Source: Corynebacterium sp. ACRPO (GTDB taxonomy: Bacteria > Actinomycetota > Actinomycetes > Mycobacteriales > Mycobacteriaceae). Taken from it: 64,000 nucleotides of DNA. The position numbers and the translations under genes are program-made. The DNA lies in the NCBI RefSeq assembly GCF_022347205.1, contig NZ_JAKRNE010000002.1, forward strand, positions 186,001-250,000, in the 5' to 3' direction. Positions 33,877 to 42,873 of this stretch are shown piece after piece. The notes under the pieces were generated by a model that was not told where the DNA came from, made no database searches, and saw nothing but the letters and a program-made list of their open reading frames with translations. Each line of letters begins with the position of its first letter. The stretch's first letter is position 1.

Positions 33877-34698
33877 TTAGACGAGGTCAGGTTGGGTGGT
33901 GGGGAAGGGAAGGTCGGCGATGCCCACCATCTCGGCAGGCGGGCCGGTGCGGATGAGGTCCACGTACTTTTGGGCGGTATCGGTGTCGATCTCCGGCAAA
34001 GCTTTGCACAGCGCGACGACCAGGCTGATATAGGGCGAACCTACGTGAGACAGTGCGGCGCGCAGCACCTCGATGCCTTCGCGGTAGCTGGCAACGAGCT
34101 CGACGGCGCGGTCATGTTCGGCGCCCTCGGTCATGGCCAGCGCCTCCAGGACTACGCAGAGGTGATCCGGCAGTTCGTCGTCCGAAATATGGAAACCGAG
34201 AGACTCCAGTTGCTCGCGGAAGGACAAGATGGCCATGCCGCGCTGGCGGGTATCGCCCACCGCGAAATAGGACAGGTACAGCGAGCAGCGGCGACGCTGA
34301 TCGAAGGTTTCCACATAGTGTTCTTCGAGCCCGCGCGGGCCCACGCTGCGCGCCCACTCGGCGAAGTCCACGAAATCGCTGGCGATGGCCAGCGGCAACT
34401 GATCCACCTGCTCCTCCACGATGGCCAAGCGGTCCATAATGTCCGCGCCGGGGTAGTCCAGCAGGACGGAGACGGCCATGGCCACGATGCGGCGTTGGTC
34501 CTCCGTAACGTCCACAGGCGTGACGAACTCGTGCGGTACTTTGCCGGTATGGGTGCGCAGCGTCTTTTCGACGTCCTTGGCGCCGCCCATCGTGCCAATG
34601 CCGGCTGGGGTGCCAAAGCCGGCGACGGCGTCGTCGGCAAGCGCGGGCTTAGGCTTGAGCGTAGCCTGGCGTTTGCGGAGCTTATCCAGAATATTCAT
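33877..34698 (-). CDS. narJ: Nitrate reductase assembly chaperone NarJ
   Basis: This 273-residue, mostly helical protein of the NarJ/TorD family helps insert the molybdenum cofactor and Fe-S centre into NarG. Features are MAVSVLLDYPGADIMDRLAI, FVDFAEWARSVGPRGLEEHY, the signature YVETFDQRRRCSLYLSYFAV and DELPDHLCVVLEALA. The N-terminal ~45 residues are longer than in E. coli. TAGGAGCAACC precedes the ATG. Gaps to narH and narI are 8 and 9 bases. Confidence 0.94.
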   Translation of the reverse strand: MNILDKLRKRQATLKPKPALADDAVAGFGTPAGIGTMGGAKDVEKTLRTHTGKVPHEFVTPVDVTEDQRRIVAMAVSVLLDYPGADIMDRLAIVEEQVDQLPLAIASDFVDFAEWARSVGPRGLEEHYVETFDQRRRCSLYLSYFAVGDTRQRGMAILSFREQLESLGFHISDDELPDHLCVVLEALAMTEGAEHDRAVELVASYREGIEVLRAALSHVGSPYISLVVALCKALPEIDTDTAQKYVDLIRTGPPAEMVGIADLPFPTTQPDLV

Positions 34699-34706
34699 GG
34701 TTGCTC

Positions 34707-36299
34707 CTAGTCCTTGGGTGGGAACATCGCATCGGGGCGGTCACCGGTCCACGACAGCAGCGACACCTTGCCCTGCGGCGCGGAACTGTGGGTGCAGGCC
34801 TCGGGGGCGCCCATGCCCAGGTCGTGGAAGACGTCCTCGGACGCTTGAGCAGGGTCGACGTCGCCGAAGGGATCCAGGTTCGCGATGCCGCGGGGTGTTT
34901 CCGGAGAGGCAGTCGGGATGACGTAGCGGTCATCGTATTTGGCAATAGCCAGCAGGCGGTACATAGCCTCAATGTCTTTGCCAGTCATGCCCACGGCTTG
35001 GGCGATCTCCACCTGCGGCTTATTGCCCAGGTTGATATCGCGCATATAGGAGCGCATGGCGACGAGGCGGCGCAGGGACTTTTCTACCGGCACGGTATCG
35101 CCGGCGGTGAAAAGGCCGGCGAGGTATTCCAGTGGAATGCGCATATTCGACAGCGCGGAGAAGAGGATCTTGTGGTCCTCGCCGTCGTTGCCGGTGGCGG
35201 TCACCTTGTCCACGATGGGGGACAGCGGCGGGATGTACCAGACCATCGGCAGGGTGCGGTACTCCGGGTGCAGCGGCAGGGCCACGCCGTACTTGAAGAT
35301 GAGGTCGTAGATGGGGGACTGCTGTGCAGCGTCGATCCAGGAGTGCGGGATTCCCTCGGCCTCGGCGGCGCGAACGACCTCCGGGTCATGCGGATCGAGC
35401 ATGATGGACTTCTGTGCCTCGAAGAGATCCTGCTCGTTCTCGGTAGCGGCGGCCTCGGCTACGCGGTCGGCGTCGTAGAGAATGACGCCGAGATAGCGCA
35501 GGCGGCCCACACAGGTCTCGGAGCACACGGTAGGCTGGCCCACCTCGAGGCGCGGGTAGCACAGGGTGCACTTTTCGGCCTTGCCGGTCTTGTGGTTGAA
35601 GTAGACCTTCTTATAGGGGCAGCCAGAGACGCACATGCGCCAGCCGCGGCAGCGGTCTTGGTCAACAAGCACGATGCCGTCTTCGGTGCGCTTATACATC
35701 GCGCCGGACGGACAGGAAGATACGCAGGTGGGGTTCATGCAGTGCTCGCAAATGCGCGGCAGGTAGAACATGAACGAGTCCTCGATTTCCTTTTTAACCT
35801 CGAGGTTCATCTCATGCAGGACTGGGTCACTATCCAAGGTGGCGGTGGATCCACCCAGGTTATCGTCCCAGTTGGAAGACCACTCGATCTTGTTGATATC
35901 GCGACCATCGATTTGGGATACCGGCTTGGCCGTGGGCTGGGTCTTTTGCCCGGCCTCAGCGCCCATGAGATCTTCGTACTGGTAGGTCCACGGCTCGTAG
36001 TAGTCCTGGATGGTGGGCAGGTTCGGGTTATGGAAGAGGGCGGCCAGCTTCTTCAGGCGGCCTCCCGCTTTCGGCTTGAGCTTGCCGGATTTGGTGCGCT
36101 CCCAGCCGCCCTTCCACTTTTCCTGGTCCTCCCAGGTGCGTGGGTAGCCAACGCCGGGGCGGGTCTCGACGTTATTGAACCAGATATATTCGGTGCCTTC
36201 GCGGTTGGTCCATGCCTGCTTGCAGGTGACCGAACAAGTGTGGCAGCCGATGCACTTGTCCAGATTCATAATCATGGAGATTTGGGCCATGACCTTCAT
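34707..36299 (-). CDS. narH: Respiratory nitrate reductase beta subunit
   Basis: This 530-residue iron-sulfur protein carries four clusters that link NarI to NarG. The first motif is CIGCHTCSVTCKQAW. Next come CEHCMNPTCVSSCPSGAMYK and CRGWRMCVSGCPYKKVYF, in which a Trp replaces one Cys to give the 3Fe-4S cluster typical of NarH. CTLCYPRLEVGQPTVCSETC provides the last. The ATG overlaps the narG stop (TAATG); a second ATG three codons later is possible. Confidence 0.97.
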   Translation of the reverse strand: MKVMAQISMIMNLDKCIGCHTCSVTCKQAWTNREGTEYIWFNNVETRPGVGYPRTWEDQEKWKGGWERTKSGKLKPKAGGRLKKLAALFHNPNLPTIQDYYEPWTYQYEDLMGAEAGQKTQPTAKPVSQIDGRDINKIEWSSNWDDNLGGSTATLDSDPVLHEMNLEVKKEIEDSFMFYLPRICEHCMNPTCVSSCPSGAMYKRTEDGIVLVDQDRCRGWRMCVSGCPYKKVYFNHKTGKAEKCTLCYPRLEVGQPTVCSETCVGRLRYLGVILYDADRVAEAAATENEQDLFEAQKSIMLDPHDPEVVRAAEAEGIPHSWIDAAQQSPIYDLIFKYGVALPLHPEYRTLPMVWYIPPLSPIVDKVTATGNDGEDHKILFSALSNMRIPLEYLAGLFTAGDTVPVEKSLRRLVAMRSYMRDINLGNKPQVEIAQAVGMTGKDIEAMYRLLAIAKYDDRYVIPTASPETPRGIANLDPFGDVDPAQASEDVFHDLGMGAPEACTHSSAPQGKVSLLSWTGDRPDAMFPPKD

Positions 36300-39200
36300 T
36301 AGTAGGAAACCTCCTGGGAACGGCGGCGAACGCGGGTGACCTCATCGCGGTTATTGCCGGTGGGGCCGATGTAGTTGAAGTGGTAGGTCAGCTGGCCGTA
36401 GCCGCCAGCAATGTGGACCGGTTTGATGGAAATACGCGTTAGCGAGTTGTGGGTGCCGCCGCGGCGGCCGGTGTGCTCATTGAGCGGGGTGCCGACGGTG
36501 CGCTCTTGTGCGTGGTTGCACAGCATCGTGCCCTCCGGAATGCGGTGGGAGACGATGGCACGTGCGGAGACAACGCCATTGCGGTTATACACCTCGACCC
36601 AGTCGTTATCGGCCACGCCAATCTTCTCGGCATCTTTATTGGACATCCAGACCACCTGGCCACCGCGGGAGATGGATAGCACGTGCAGGTTGTCAAAGTA
36701 CTGCGAGTGGATGGACCATTTATTGTGCGTGGTCAAGTAGCGCAGGGTGACTTCGGCTTCGCCGCGGTCGTTGCGCAGGGTCTCGCCTGGGGCAAACTCG
36801 CCGTGCATGTGTACGTGATCCAACGGTGGGCGGAAAATAGGCAGGGATTCGCCGTAGTCCATGTACCAATCGTGGTCGATGTAGTACTGCATACGGCCGG
36901 TGAGCGTGTGCCAGGGCTTTTCGAACTCGACGTTGATGGAAAAAGCGGTGTAGCGGCGCTTATTGCGCTTATCCGCGGTCCATTCTGGCGAGGTAATGAC
37001 TTCCTTCGGCCGCTCCTTGATGTCATCCCAGGTGATGCGCACATCCTCATCGGCGGTGCCCAGCGGGGTGAGGTCTTTGCCCGTGCGGGAAGACAGGTAT
37101 TCAAAGCCTTGCTTGGCTAGCTCGCCATTGGATACACCCGAAAGGTGCAAAATGGCGTCGATGACCTTGGCGTCCTTGCTCAGGTCCACCAGTTCGCCCA
37201 TGGAAGTTTCAGAGGTGCCACAGATGAGCTCAAGCTCCTTGACCTGCTTTTCCACGTTGAACTTCGTGCCATGGACTCCGGTGCCCAGCTTGGCCGGCAG
37301 CGGGCCCAGGTGCGCCCACTTCTCATAAATCTTGGTGTAGTCACGCTCCACCACATGCAGCTTCGGCATGGTGACACCAGGGATGAGCCCCTGCTTATCG
37401 ACGTCCGGCACCACACCGTTGGGCATTCCTAGCTCATCCGGGGTGTCATGGTGGCTGGGCTGGGTGATGACATCGCGCTGCACGCCGAGCCACTTGGTGG
37501 CTTTATCAGAAAGCGCAGCTGCAAGATCGCGGAAGACCTCGTAGTCAGAGCGCGCCTCCCACGGCGGGTTAATGGCCGCATTGAAGGAGTGCAGGTACGG
37601 GTGCATATCCGTCGAGGACATATCGTGCTTTTCGTACCAGGTAGCGGCCGGGAAGATGAGATCCGATACCAGCGTGGTGGAGGTATTGCGGAAGTCCGTG
37701 GTCATCATGAGGTCGAGCTTGCCCTTAGGTGCTTCATCGACCCACTTGATGGTGCGCGGGCGATCCTCTGGGGCGAGCTCTTCTGCGGTGGCGTCGGAGT
37801 CGATGCCAAGGAGGTGGCGGAGGAAGAACTCCGTGCCCTTCGCCGAGGAACCCAGCAGGTTGGTGCGCCAATTAAGCAGGATGCGCGGCCAGTTCTCTTC
37901 TGCAGACGGGTTGTCATACGAGAATTCGAGGCGGCCGCTTTCTAGCTCTTGGACGACGTAGTCATTGATGTCCATGCCGGCTTCCTCGGCCTCGTCAGCG
38001 AGGAAGAGCGAGTTGCGGTTGAACTGCGGGTAGGCTGGCATCCAGCCGCGGCGCATGGCCTCGGCCATGGTGTCCGAGACCATCTTATCGCCGATGGAAT
38101 CGCGCGAGGCCAGGGGCGATCCCAAGTGCGAGGCGCGCGAATTATCGTAGCGATACTGCTCGGTGGCGAAGTAGTAAAAGCCGGTGGTGATCATGTGGCG
38201 CGGCGGACGCTGCCAGTCCGTCGCCATCGCCCATTGGGTCCAGCCATTGACGGGTCGGAGTTTCTCCTGGCCCACATAGTGCGCCCAGCCGCCGCCGTTG
38301 ACGCCCTGGGTGCCGCACATAGAGGTCAGCGCCAGGAAGGTGCGGTAGATGGTATCGGCGTGGAAGTAGTGGTTGACGCCAGCGCCCATGATGATTTGGG
38401 AGCGGCCCTGGGAATCCGCGGCATTCTGTGCAAACTCGCGGCCAATGCGGATGGCGGCATCCGCCGGAACGCCGGTAAGTTCTTCCTGCCAGGCAGGGGT
38501 GCCGACCTCGCTGGCGTCGTGGAAGTCCTTCGGCCATGAGCCCGGCAAGTTGAGGTCGGCGCGGTTGACGCCATAGTGGGCAAGCATGATGTCGAAGACG
38601 GTGGTGACCAGTTTGCCATCTACCTCGCGCACCGGCACGCCGCGGTGGACGACGCCCGCGCCAATCGGCTTGCCGGTTCCCACATCTTCCGGATTCGTGT
38701 CCAAGTCGAAACGCGGGAAGAGCACCTCGGCGGTGTCGAAGCGGTCGGTCTCTGCGATGGACATGACCGGATCCGCGTTATCGAGCGCGAGGTTCCACTT
38801 GGAAGATTCGTTATCCCAGCGGTCAGCCACGGTGCCGCCTGGGTCGACGACGCGACCGTCTTCCTCCATCACGAGGCCACGGTGAGTGGAATTGGGGGTG
38901 GAGTTGAGGGAGGCGTCGGCAAGCTGGGCAGCGGTGAGGAACTTGCCCGGGGTGTATGTGCCGTCGCCGTGGTCATCGAGGGCGACGAGGAACGGTGAAT
39001 CGGTGAACTTGCGCATATAGTTCAGGAAGTACGGTTCCTGGCGGTCCACATGGAAGGTCTTGAGAATGACGTGGCCCATGGCAAAGGCGAGGGCGGCATC
39101 AGTGCCCGGCTCGATGCGGGCCCACTCATCGGCGAACTTGGTGTTATCCGCGAAGTCAGGTGAGACCACCACTACCTTGGTGCCCTTATAGCGGGACTCG

Positions 39201-40036
39201 ACCATAAAGTGTGCATCCGGGGTACGGGTGACAGGGATGTTGGAGCCCCACATCATCAGGTAGGACGAGTTGTACCAGTCACCGGATTCCGGAACATCGG
39301 TCTGATCGCCAAAGGTCTGCGGGGATGCCGGCGGCAGGTCGGCGTACCAATCGTAGAAGGACAGGGCGACGCCGCCAATGGACTGCAAGAAACGCATGCC
39401 CGCGCCATAAGAAATCTGGGACATCGCCGGAATCACGGTGAAGCCATTGATGCGGTCAGGGCCGTACTTGCGGATGGTGTACACGTGCGCGGCCGAGGCA
39501 ATGTCAATGGCCTCTTCATAGGAGATGCGGATGAGCCCGCCCTTGCCGCGCTGGGAGATATAGGCCTGGCGCTTTTCCGGATCCTCCTGGATCGCGCGCC
39601 ACGCCAAGACGGAGTCTCCGTGCTTGGCCTTTTCCTCGCGGAACATGTCTACCAGTACGCCGCGGGCATACGGGTAGCGCACACGAGTGGGCGAGTAGGT
39701 GTACCACGAAAAGGATGCGCCACGAGGACAGCCGCGTGGCTCGTACTCTGGCATGTCATTGCCAGTGGTGGGGTAGTCCACTGCCTGGGATTCCCAGGTG
39801 ATGACGCCATCTTTGACGTAGACCTTCCACGAACATGAACCGGTGCAGTTCACGCCGTGGGTAGAGCGCACCATCTTGTCGAACGCCCAGCGGTTGCGGT
39901 AAAAGACATCCGCCTGGCGCCCGCCCTTGAGGAAGAGTTGCTGGCCAGAGTCAGTGGCTTCGCCCTTGCGCAGGTAGGCGCCGAGCTTGAACAACGGATT
40001 CAGTTTGCCGTTTTCGGGGGAGACGTGAGTAGTCAA
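36299..40036 (-). CDS. narG: Respiratory nitrate reductase alpha subunit
   Basis: This 1245-residue molybdopterin oxidoreductase reduces nitrate to nitrite at the cytoplasmic side of the membrane. The FS0 cluster motif is STHGVNCTGSCSWKVYVKDG, with His as first ligand, and the last Cys is in RGCPRGASFSW. The Asp ligand of molybdenum is expected in the segment SSYLMMWGSNIPVTR. No twin-arginine signal, as usual for cytoplasmic NarG. The C-terminal molydop-binding domain includes HSQYFDNLHVLSISRGGQVV. Confidence 0.97.
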   Translation of the reverse strand: MTTHVSPENGKLNPLFKLGAYLRKGEATDSGQQLFLKGGRQADVFYRNRWAFDKMVRSTHGVNCTGSCSWKVYVKDGVITWESQAVDYPTTGNDMPEYEPRGCPRGASFSWYTYSPTRVRYPYARGVLVDMFREEKAKHGDSVLAWRAIQEDPEKRQAYISQRGKGGLIRISYEEAIDIASAAHVYTIRKYGPDRINGFTVIPAMSQISYGAGMRFLQSIGGVALSFYDWYADLPPASPQTFGDQTDVPESGDWYNSSYLMMWGSNIPVTRTPDAHFMVESRYKGTKVVVVSPDFADNTKFADEWARIEPGTDAALAFAMGHVILKTFHVDRQEPYFLNYMRKFTDSPFLVALDDHGDGTYTPGKFLTAAQLADASLNSTPNSTHRGLVMEEDGRVVDPGGTVADRWDNESSKWNLALDNADPVMSIAETDRFDTAEVLFPRFDLDTNPEDVGTGKPIGAGVVHRGVPVREVDGKLVTTVFDIMLAHYGVNRADLNLPGSWPKDFHDASEVGTPAWQEELTGVPADAAIRIGREFAQNAADSQGRSQIIMGAGVNHYFHADTIYRTFLALTSMCGTQGVNGGGWAHYVGQEKLRPVNGWTQWAMATDWQRPPRHMITTGFYYFATEQYRYDNSRASHLGSPLASRDSIGDKMVSDTMAEAMRRGWMPAYPQFNRNSLFLADEAEEAGMDINDYVVQELESGRLEFSYDNPSAEENWPRILLNWRTNLLGSSAKGTEFFLRHLLGIDSDATAEELAPEDRPRTIKWVDEAPKGKLDLMMTTDFRNTSTTLVSDLIFPAATWYEKHDMSSTDMHPYLHSFNAAINPPWEARSDYEVFRDLAAALSDKATKWLGVQRDVITQPSHHDTPDELGMPNGVVPDVDKQGLIPGVTMPKLHVVERDYTKIYEKWAHLGPLPAKLGTGVHGTKFNVEKQVKELELICGTSETSMGELVDLSKDAKVIDAILHLSGVSNGELAKQGFEYLSSRTGKDLTPLGTADEDVRITWDDIKERPKEVITSPEWTADKRNKRRYTAFSINVEFEKPWHTLTGRMQYYIDHDWYMDYGESLPIFRPPLDHVHMHGEFAPGETLRNDRGEAEVTLRYLTTHNKWSIHSQYFDNLHVLSISRGGQVVWMSNKDAEKIGVADNDWVEVYNRNGVVSARAIVSHRIPEGTMLCNHAQERTVGTPLNEHTGRRGGTHNSLTRISIKPVHIAGGYGQLTYHFNYIGPTGNNRDEVTRVRRRSQEVSY

Positions 40037-40049
40037 AGGGTGCTCCTAA

Positions 40050-41375
40050 TTAGCCTGGGAACGGTGCATTGGGGCGGGCGTAGTAAATCCACACCAGGAC
40101 GGTGGTGATTGCGAAGTAGACAACGCAGCCCCAGAAGAACACGGCTGGTGCCATCATGGATAGCAGTACGCCGACGACGAAGGGGCCGAATGCGCCGATG
40201 GCGCCGGTCCAGCCGATGACGCCACCAGCTTGGCGCTTCGGCAAAATCATGGGCATCTGCTTGAAAGTGCCGGCATTGCCGAGACCGGTAAAGAAGAACA
40301 TGATGAGCATGGAACCCAAGAACCACCAGAACTCATCCGGGCTGGACGGGTTCAAGAACAGCGCGGATACGGCGGTAAAGACGGTCATGCCAAGGCAGCC
40401 GATGAAGGTCCAGATAGCGCCACCGTACTTATCGCACAGCGGTCCCCAGAGTGCACGAACTAGCGCACCGATAAGTGGTCCAAGGAAGGCATAAGCCGCG
40501 CCATTCGGCAGGTCATCGAAGCTGCCGGCAAACGACGATCCCTCGCCAAAAGTCTGGTTGATAAGCAGCGCCATCTGCGCGGCGAAGCCAGAGAATGCAC
40601 CGAAGGTCATGAAGTAGACAATCGTGAGAATCCAGGTGTTCTTATTGCCAAAGATATCGATCTGCTGGCGGAAGTTGGCCTTAACAGGCACGTCCTTGAG
40701 CAGCATCCATGCCAGGATGGCGCCGACGATAGCCCACGGCACGAGGAAGATAGCTGGATTGTGGACGAAAATATCGCCCTTATCGGTGCGCTGCGGGGCC
40801 ACCATGCCTACGCCGAGCAGGGTAAAGCCCATCAGCCACGGGGCAACCAGCTGGATGAAAGAGATACCGAAGTTACCAATGCCGGCCTGGATGCCCAACG
40901 CGGTGCCAGACAGGCGCTTGGGGAAGAAGTAGCCGGTCGAGGGCATGAATCCGGAAAAGACGCCGCCGCCGATGCCGGAAATGAAGGACAGTACTAGCAG
41001 CCACCAGTACGGGGTGGATGTATCCTGCACTGCAAAGAACCAGCCCAGCATCGGGATGATAAACAAGAGCGAGGAGAAAAAGACCAGCTTGCGCGTGCCA
41101 ATCATCGGGGGCAAGAACATGAAGATGAGGCGGAAGATACCGCAGGCCAGGCCCGCAATTGCTGTCAGCCAGTAGAGCTGACCCTTGGAGATATCGAAGC
41201 CGATTTGGTTTAGCTGCGGTGCAATCGCGGATACGAGGTACCACGTGGCGAAGCCAATGATGAGAACGAAGGTAGAAATCCAGAGAGTCCGCCAGGCAAT
41301 TTTGGAGTCCCAGTGCTCGGAATCTTCTGGATCCCAGCCTTGGATGACTTTGCCTGAGGTATCGAGAGTAGTCAT
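40050..41375 (-). CDS. narK: Nitrate/nitrite transporter NarK
   Basis: This 441-residue, 12-helix major-facilitator protein exchanges nitrate and nitrite. The family signature is clear: GIGGGVFSGFMPSTGYFFPK followed by GTALGIQAGIGNFGISFIQ, and the second copy FTGLGNAGTFKQMPMILPKR. An arginine in helix 2 (CGIFRLIFMFLPPMIG) is the nitrate-binding residue. GAGGA lies 6 bases before the ATG. It is the first gene of narKGHJI. Confidence 0.96.
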   Translation of the reverse strand: MTTLDTSGKVIQGWDPEDSEHWDSKIAWRTLWISTFVLIIGFATWYLVSAIAPQLNQIGFDISKGQLYWLTAIAGLACGIFRLIFMFLPPMIGTRKLVFFSSLLFIIPMLGWFFAVQDTSTPYWWLLVLSFISGIGGGVFSGFMPSTGYFFPKRLSGTALGIQAGIGNFGISFIQLVAPWLMGFTLLGVGMVAPQRTDKGDIFVHNPAIFLVPWAIVGAILAWMLLKDVPVKANFRQQIDIFGNKNTWILTIVYFMTFGAFSGFAAQMALLINQTFGEGSSFAGSFDDLPNGAAYAFLGPLIGALVRALWGPLCDKYGGAIWTFIGCLGMTVFTAVSALFLNPSSPDEFWWFLGSMLIMFFFTGLGNAGTFKQMPMILPKRQAGGVIGWTGAIGAFGPFVVGVLLSMMAPAVFFWGCVVYFAITTVLVWIYYARPNAPFPG

Positions 41376-41462
41376 GAGTTCCTCACAAGTCGTAGGTCTG
41401 TGACTCGTAATCTACCTGCAGCTAAGCTGTGGGGAGTAAAATAAACCGGAAAACACCGTTTT

Positions 41463-41490
41463 AATTACGGCATATTGATGTTGCGTAATT
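41463..41490. promoter_or_regulatory. Inverted repeat upstream of narK
   Basis: AATTACG (41463-41469) and CGTAATT (41484-41490) form a perfect 7-bp inverted repeat with a 14-base spacer, so the half-sites lie on about two helical turns. It lies about 90 bases upstream of narK in an AT-rich stretch and is a candidate nar operator (for ArnR or another regulator). Confidence 0.45.
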
Positions 41491-41557
41491 CTGGCCCCGA
41501 ATGGTCATTGCAGGTTAGCCCGCCGCGTAGTATTGGATTGCGTGCATGACTACGGTT

Positions 41558-41573
41558 TGTGAATTTTGTCACC
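41558..41573. promoter_or_regulatory. Probable GlxR (CRP/FNR-type) binding site
   Basis: TGTGAATTTTGTCACC matches the corynebacterial GlxR consensus TGTGAnnTAnnTCACA in both half-sites except the last base and the centre. It lies between the divergent narK and mog genes, 29 bases upstream of mog. GlxR is the cAMP-responsive global regulator and is known in C. glutamicum to influence nar expression. Confidence 0.6.
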
Positions 41574-41601
41574 GTGAGATGGGGGAGAGAAGTAGACAAA
41601 T

Positions 41602-42078
41602 ATGGAACGGACAAGCGTTAGCATAATTCTTAGTTCCGATCGCGTGCTGTCCGGGGAAAAATCGGGCAAGGCGGGGGAACGCGCGCGGGAGATGTGTGAA
41701 GAATTTTCCGCTTCTGTACGGGCGGTTGAGGTCGTCCCAGAAGGCGCCGAGCCTGTGGAGTCTGCGCTGAAGGCTGCTCTTTGTGCAGGCAGCGACGTTA
41801 TTGTCATCATCGGCGGCACGGGCCTCGGCCGTACCAACTTCACCCCGGAAGTGACCCAGAAGTATATCTCGGCCCGATTGCACGGTCTGGAGACGCAAGT
41901 GCTTTTGCGCGGCCTAGAGTCCTCGGCGAAGGCGGGGCTTTCGCGAGGAATTATCGGGATGACCTCGCACGGTGGAGGCAGCCTTGTGGTCAATACCGCA
42001 TCCTCAGTTGGGGCGGTGGAGGACGCCCTCGGGGTGGTTCTGCCTCTCCTGCCGGACATCTTCAAGTCCTGCCGATAG
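41602..42078 (+). CDS. mog: MogA/MoaB-type molybdopterin adenylyltransferase
   Basis: This 158-residue MoCF-domain protein adenylylates molybdopterin before molybdenum insertion by MoeA. The family motifs are VIVIIGGTGLGRTNFTPEVT and TSHGGGSLVVNTASSVGAVE; the Asp of the usual GGTG(x)6D is replaced by shifted residues, a MoaB-like feature. It is divergent from narK, a linkage known from C. glutamicum. MoaB and Mog are hard to tell apart by eye. Its 3' end meets copy 2 of the three-hairpin repeat. Confidence 0.85.
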   Translation: MERTSVSIILSSDRVLSGEKSGKAGERAREMCEEFSASVRAVEVVPEGAEPVESALKAALCAGSDVIVIIGGTGLGRTNFTPEVTQKYISARLHGLETQVLLRGLESSAKAGLSRGIIGMTSHGGGSLVVNTASSVGAVEDALGVVLPLLPDIFKSCR

Positions 42079-42090
42079 CTGCGTCGACCT

Positions 42091-42320
42091 CGCCCTTGGC
42101 GCTCACCAGCGACCGTTCTTGGTCGCATTTCATGTCCACCGTGAGCGTGAAGGGAGGGTTTCTGTGTTCGTCCACCCCTCGCGCTCACTGGGGCGGCGAT
42201 TTCGCGTTTGCTGCGGCTCCCAGTGAGCGCGAAGGGCGGGGAGGCGGTTATTTCTCCCTTGGCGGTCACCGGCGGAAGCGGTGGGCTAAGTCAGCGGCTG
42301 CCGGTGAGCGCGAAGGGCGG
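42091..42320. repeat. Three-hairpin intergenic repeat, copy 2
   Basis: This ~230-bp element is in the convergent gap between mog and mobA and is about 87% identical to copy 1. The central stem pairs 42179-42192 with 42219-42232. Here T42189 pairs with A42222, where copy 1 has C-G, a compensatory change. The last ~35 bases encode the C-terminus and stop codon of mobA. Confidence 0.85.
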
Positions 42321-42873
42321 TGGGCCGAGGCAACGCAGGAACCTCGCGCAGCTCCGCACGGGTGTCGTAGTCGCGTTCGGCGCCGGTGCCGGGAATCTCG
42401 ATGAAATTGGCGCCACGGATGAGGCGGCGGACGGAGACGTTCCGAGTCGTAGGAAGGGATTCGAGCTGAGCGTGGAGCGCGGGAGCGCGCCAGAGGGAAC
42501 ACAGCGGCTGGAGGTAGCCGTCGGCGGCGCGGGTGAGTACGGCATCGGCTGTGGAAGAGACGAGGGCCGAGCGCAGACAGGGAAGCAGTAGCGGCGAATC
42601 GGGGGCATCCACGGCGAAGAGGGCGAGTTCGGAGCAGTGGGATAACGCCTGGGCGCCGGCCGCGATGCCGGCGACGGGACCACCGTAGAGCGGTGACTCG
42701 CATACCTGGGGCACGCCGAGGCGATGTGGGGAGACGGCCACGGTCGGGGTGCCGTAGGGAAGCTGGGCGAGCAGGCGGTCGATAAAGCGCGTGCCGTGGA
42801 CAAAAAGGGAGGCCTTATCGGCGCCGCCCATGCGCCTGCCGTGGCCGCCGGCGAGGATGACCGCGCCGAGCAT
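42286..42873 (-). CDS. mobA: Molybdenum cofactor guanylyltransferase
   Basis: This 195-residue nucleotidyltransferase adds GMP to molybdopterin to form the MGD cofactor needed by NarG. The motif LAGGHGRRMGGADKASL is the GTP-binding signature and LFAVDAPDSP is the metal-binding Asp region. The ATG overlaps the moaC stop (TAATG). The last eleven residues (from PTALRAHRQPLT) lie in the three-hairpin repeat, so the natural end has probably been replaced. Confidence 0.9.
   Translation of the reverse strand: MLGAVILAGGHGRRMGGADKASLFVHGTRFIDRLLAQLPYGTPTVAVSPHRLGVPQVCESPLYGGPVAGIAAGAQALSHCSELALFAVDAPDSPLLLPCLRSALVSSTADAVLTRAADGYLQPLCSLWRAPALHAQLESLPTTRNVSVRRLIRGANFIEIPGTGAERDYDTRAELREVPALPRPTALRAHRQPLT

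Noticed and set aside
33097..36302. Two long plus-strand frames (537 and 533 codons) opposite narI, narJ and narH
   Set aside because: They mirror the nar genes, show no motifs or signal, and their ends follow the codon bias of the real genes.
42208..42591. Plus-strand frame running from the repeat into the region opposite mobA
   Set aside because: It has no start signal and low-complexity Gly/Arg composition; mobA on the other strand has clear catalytic motifs.
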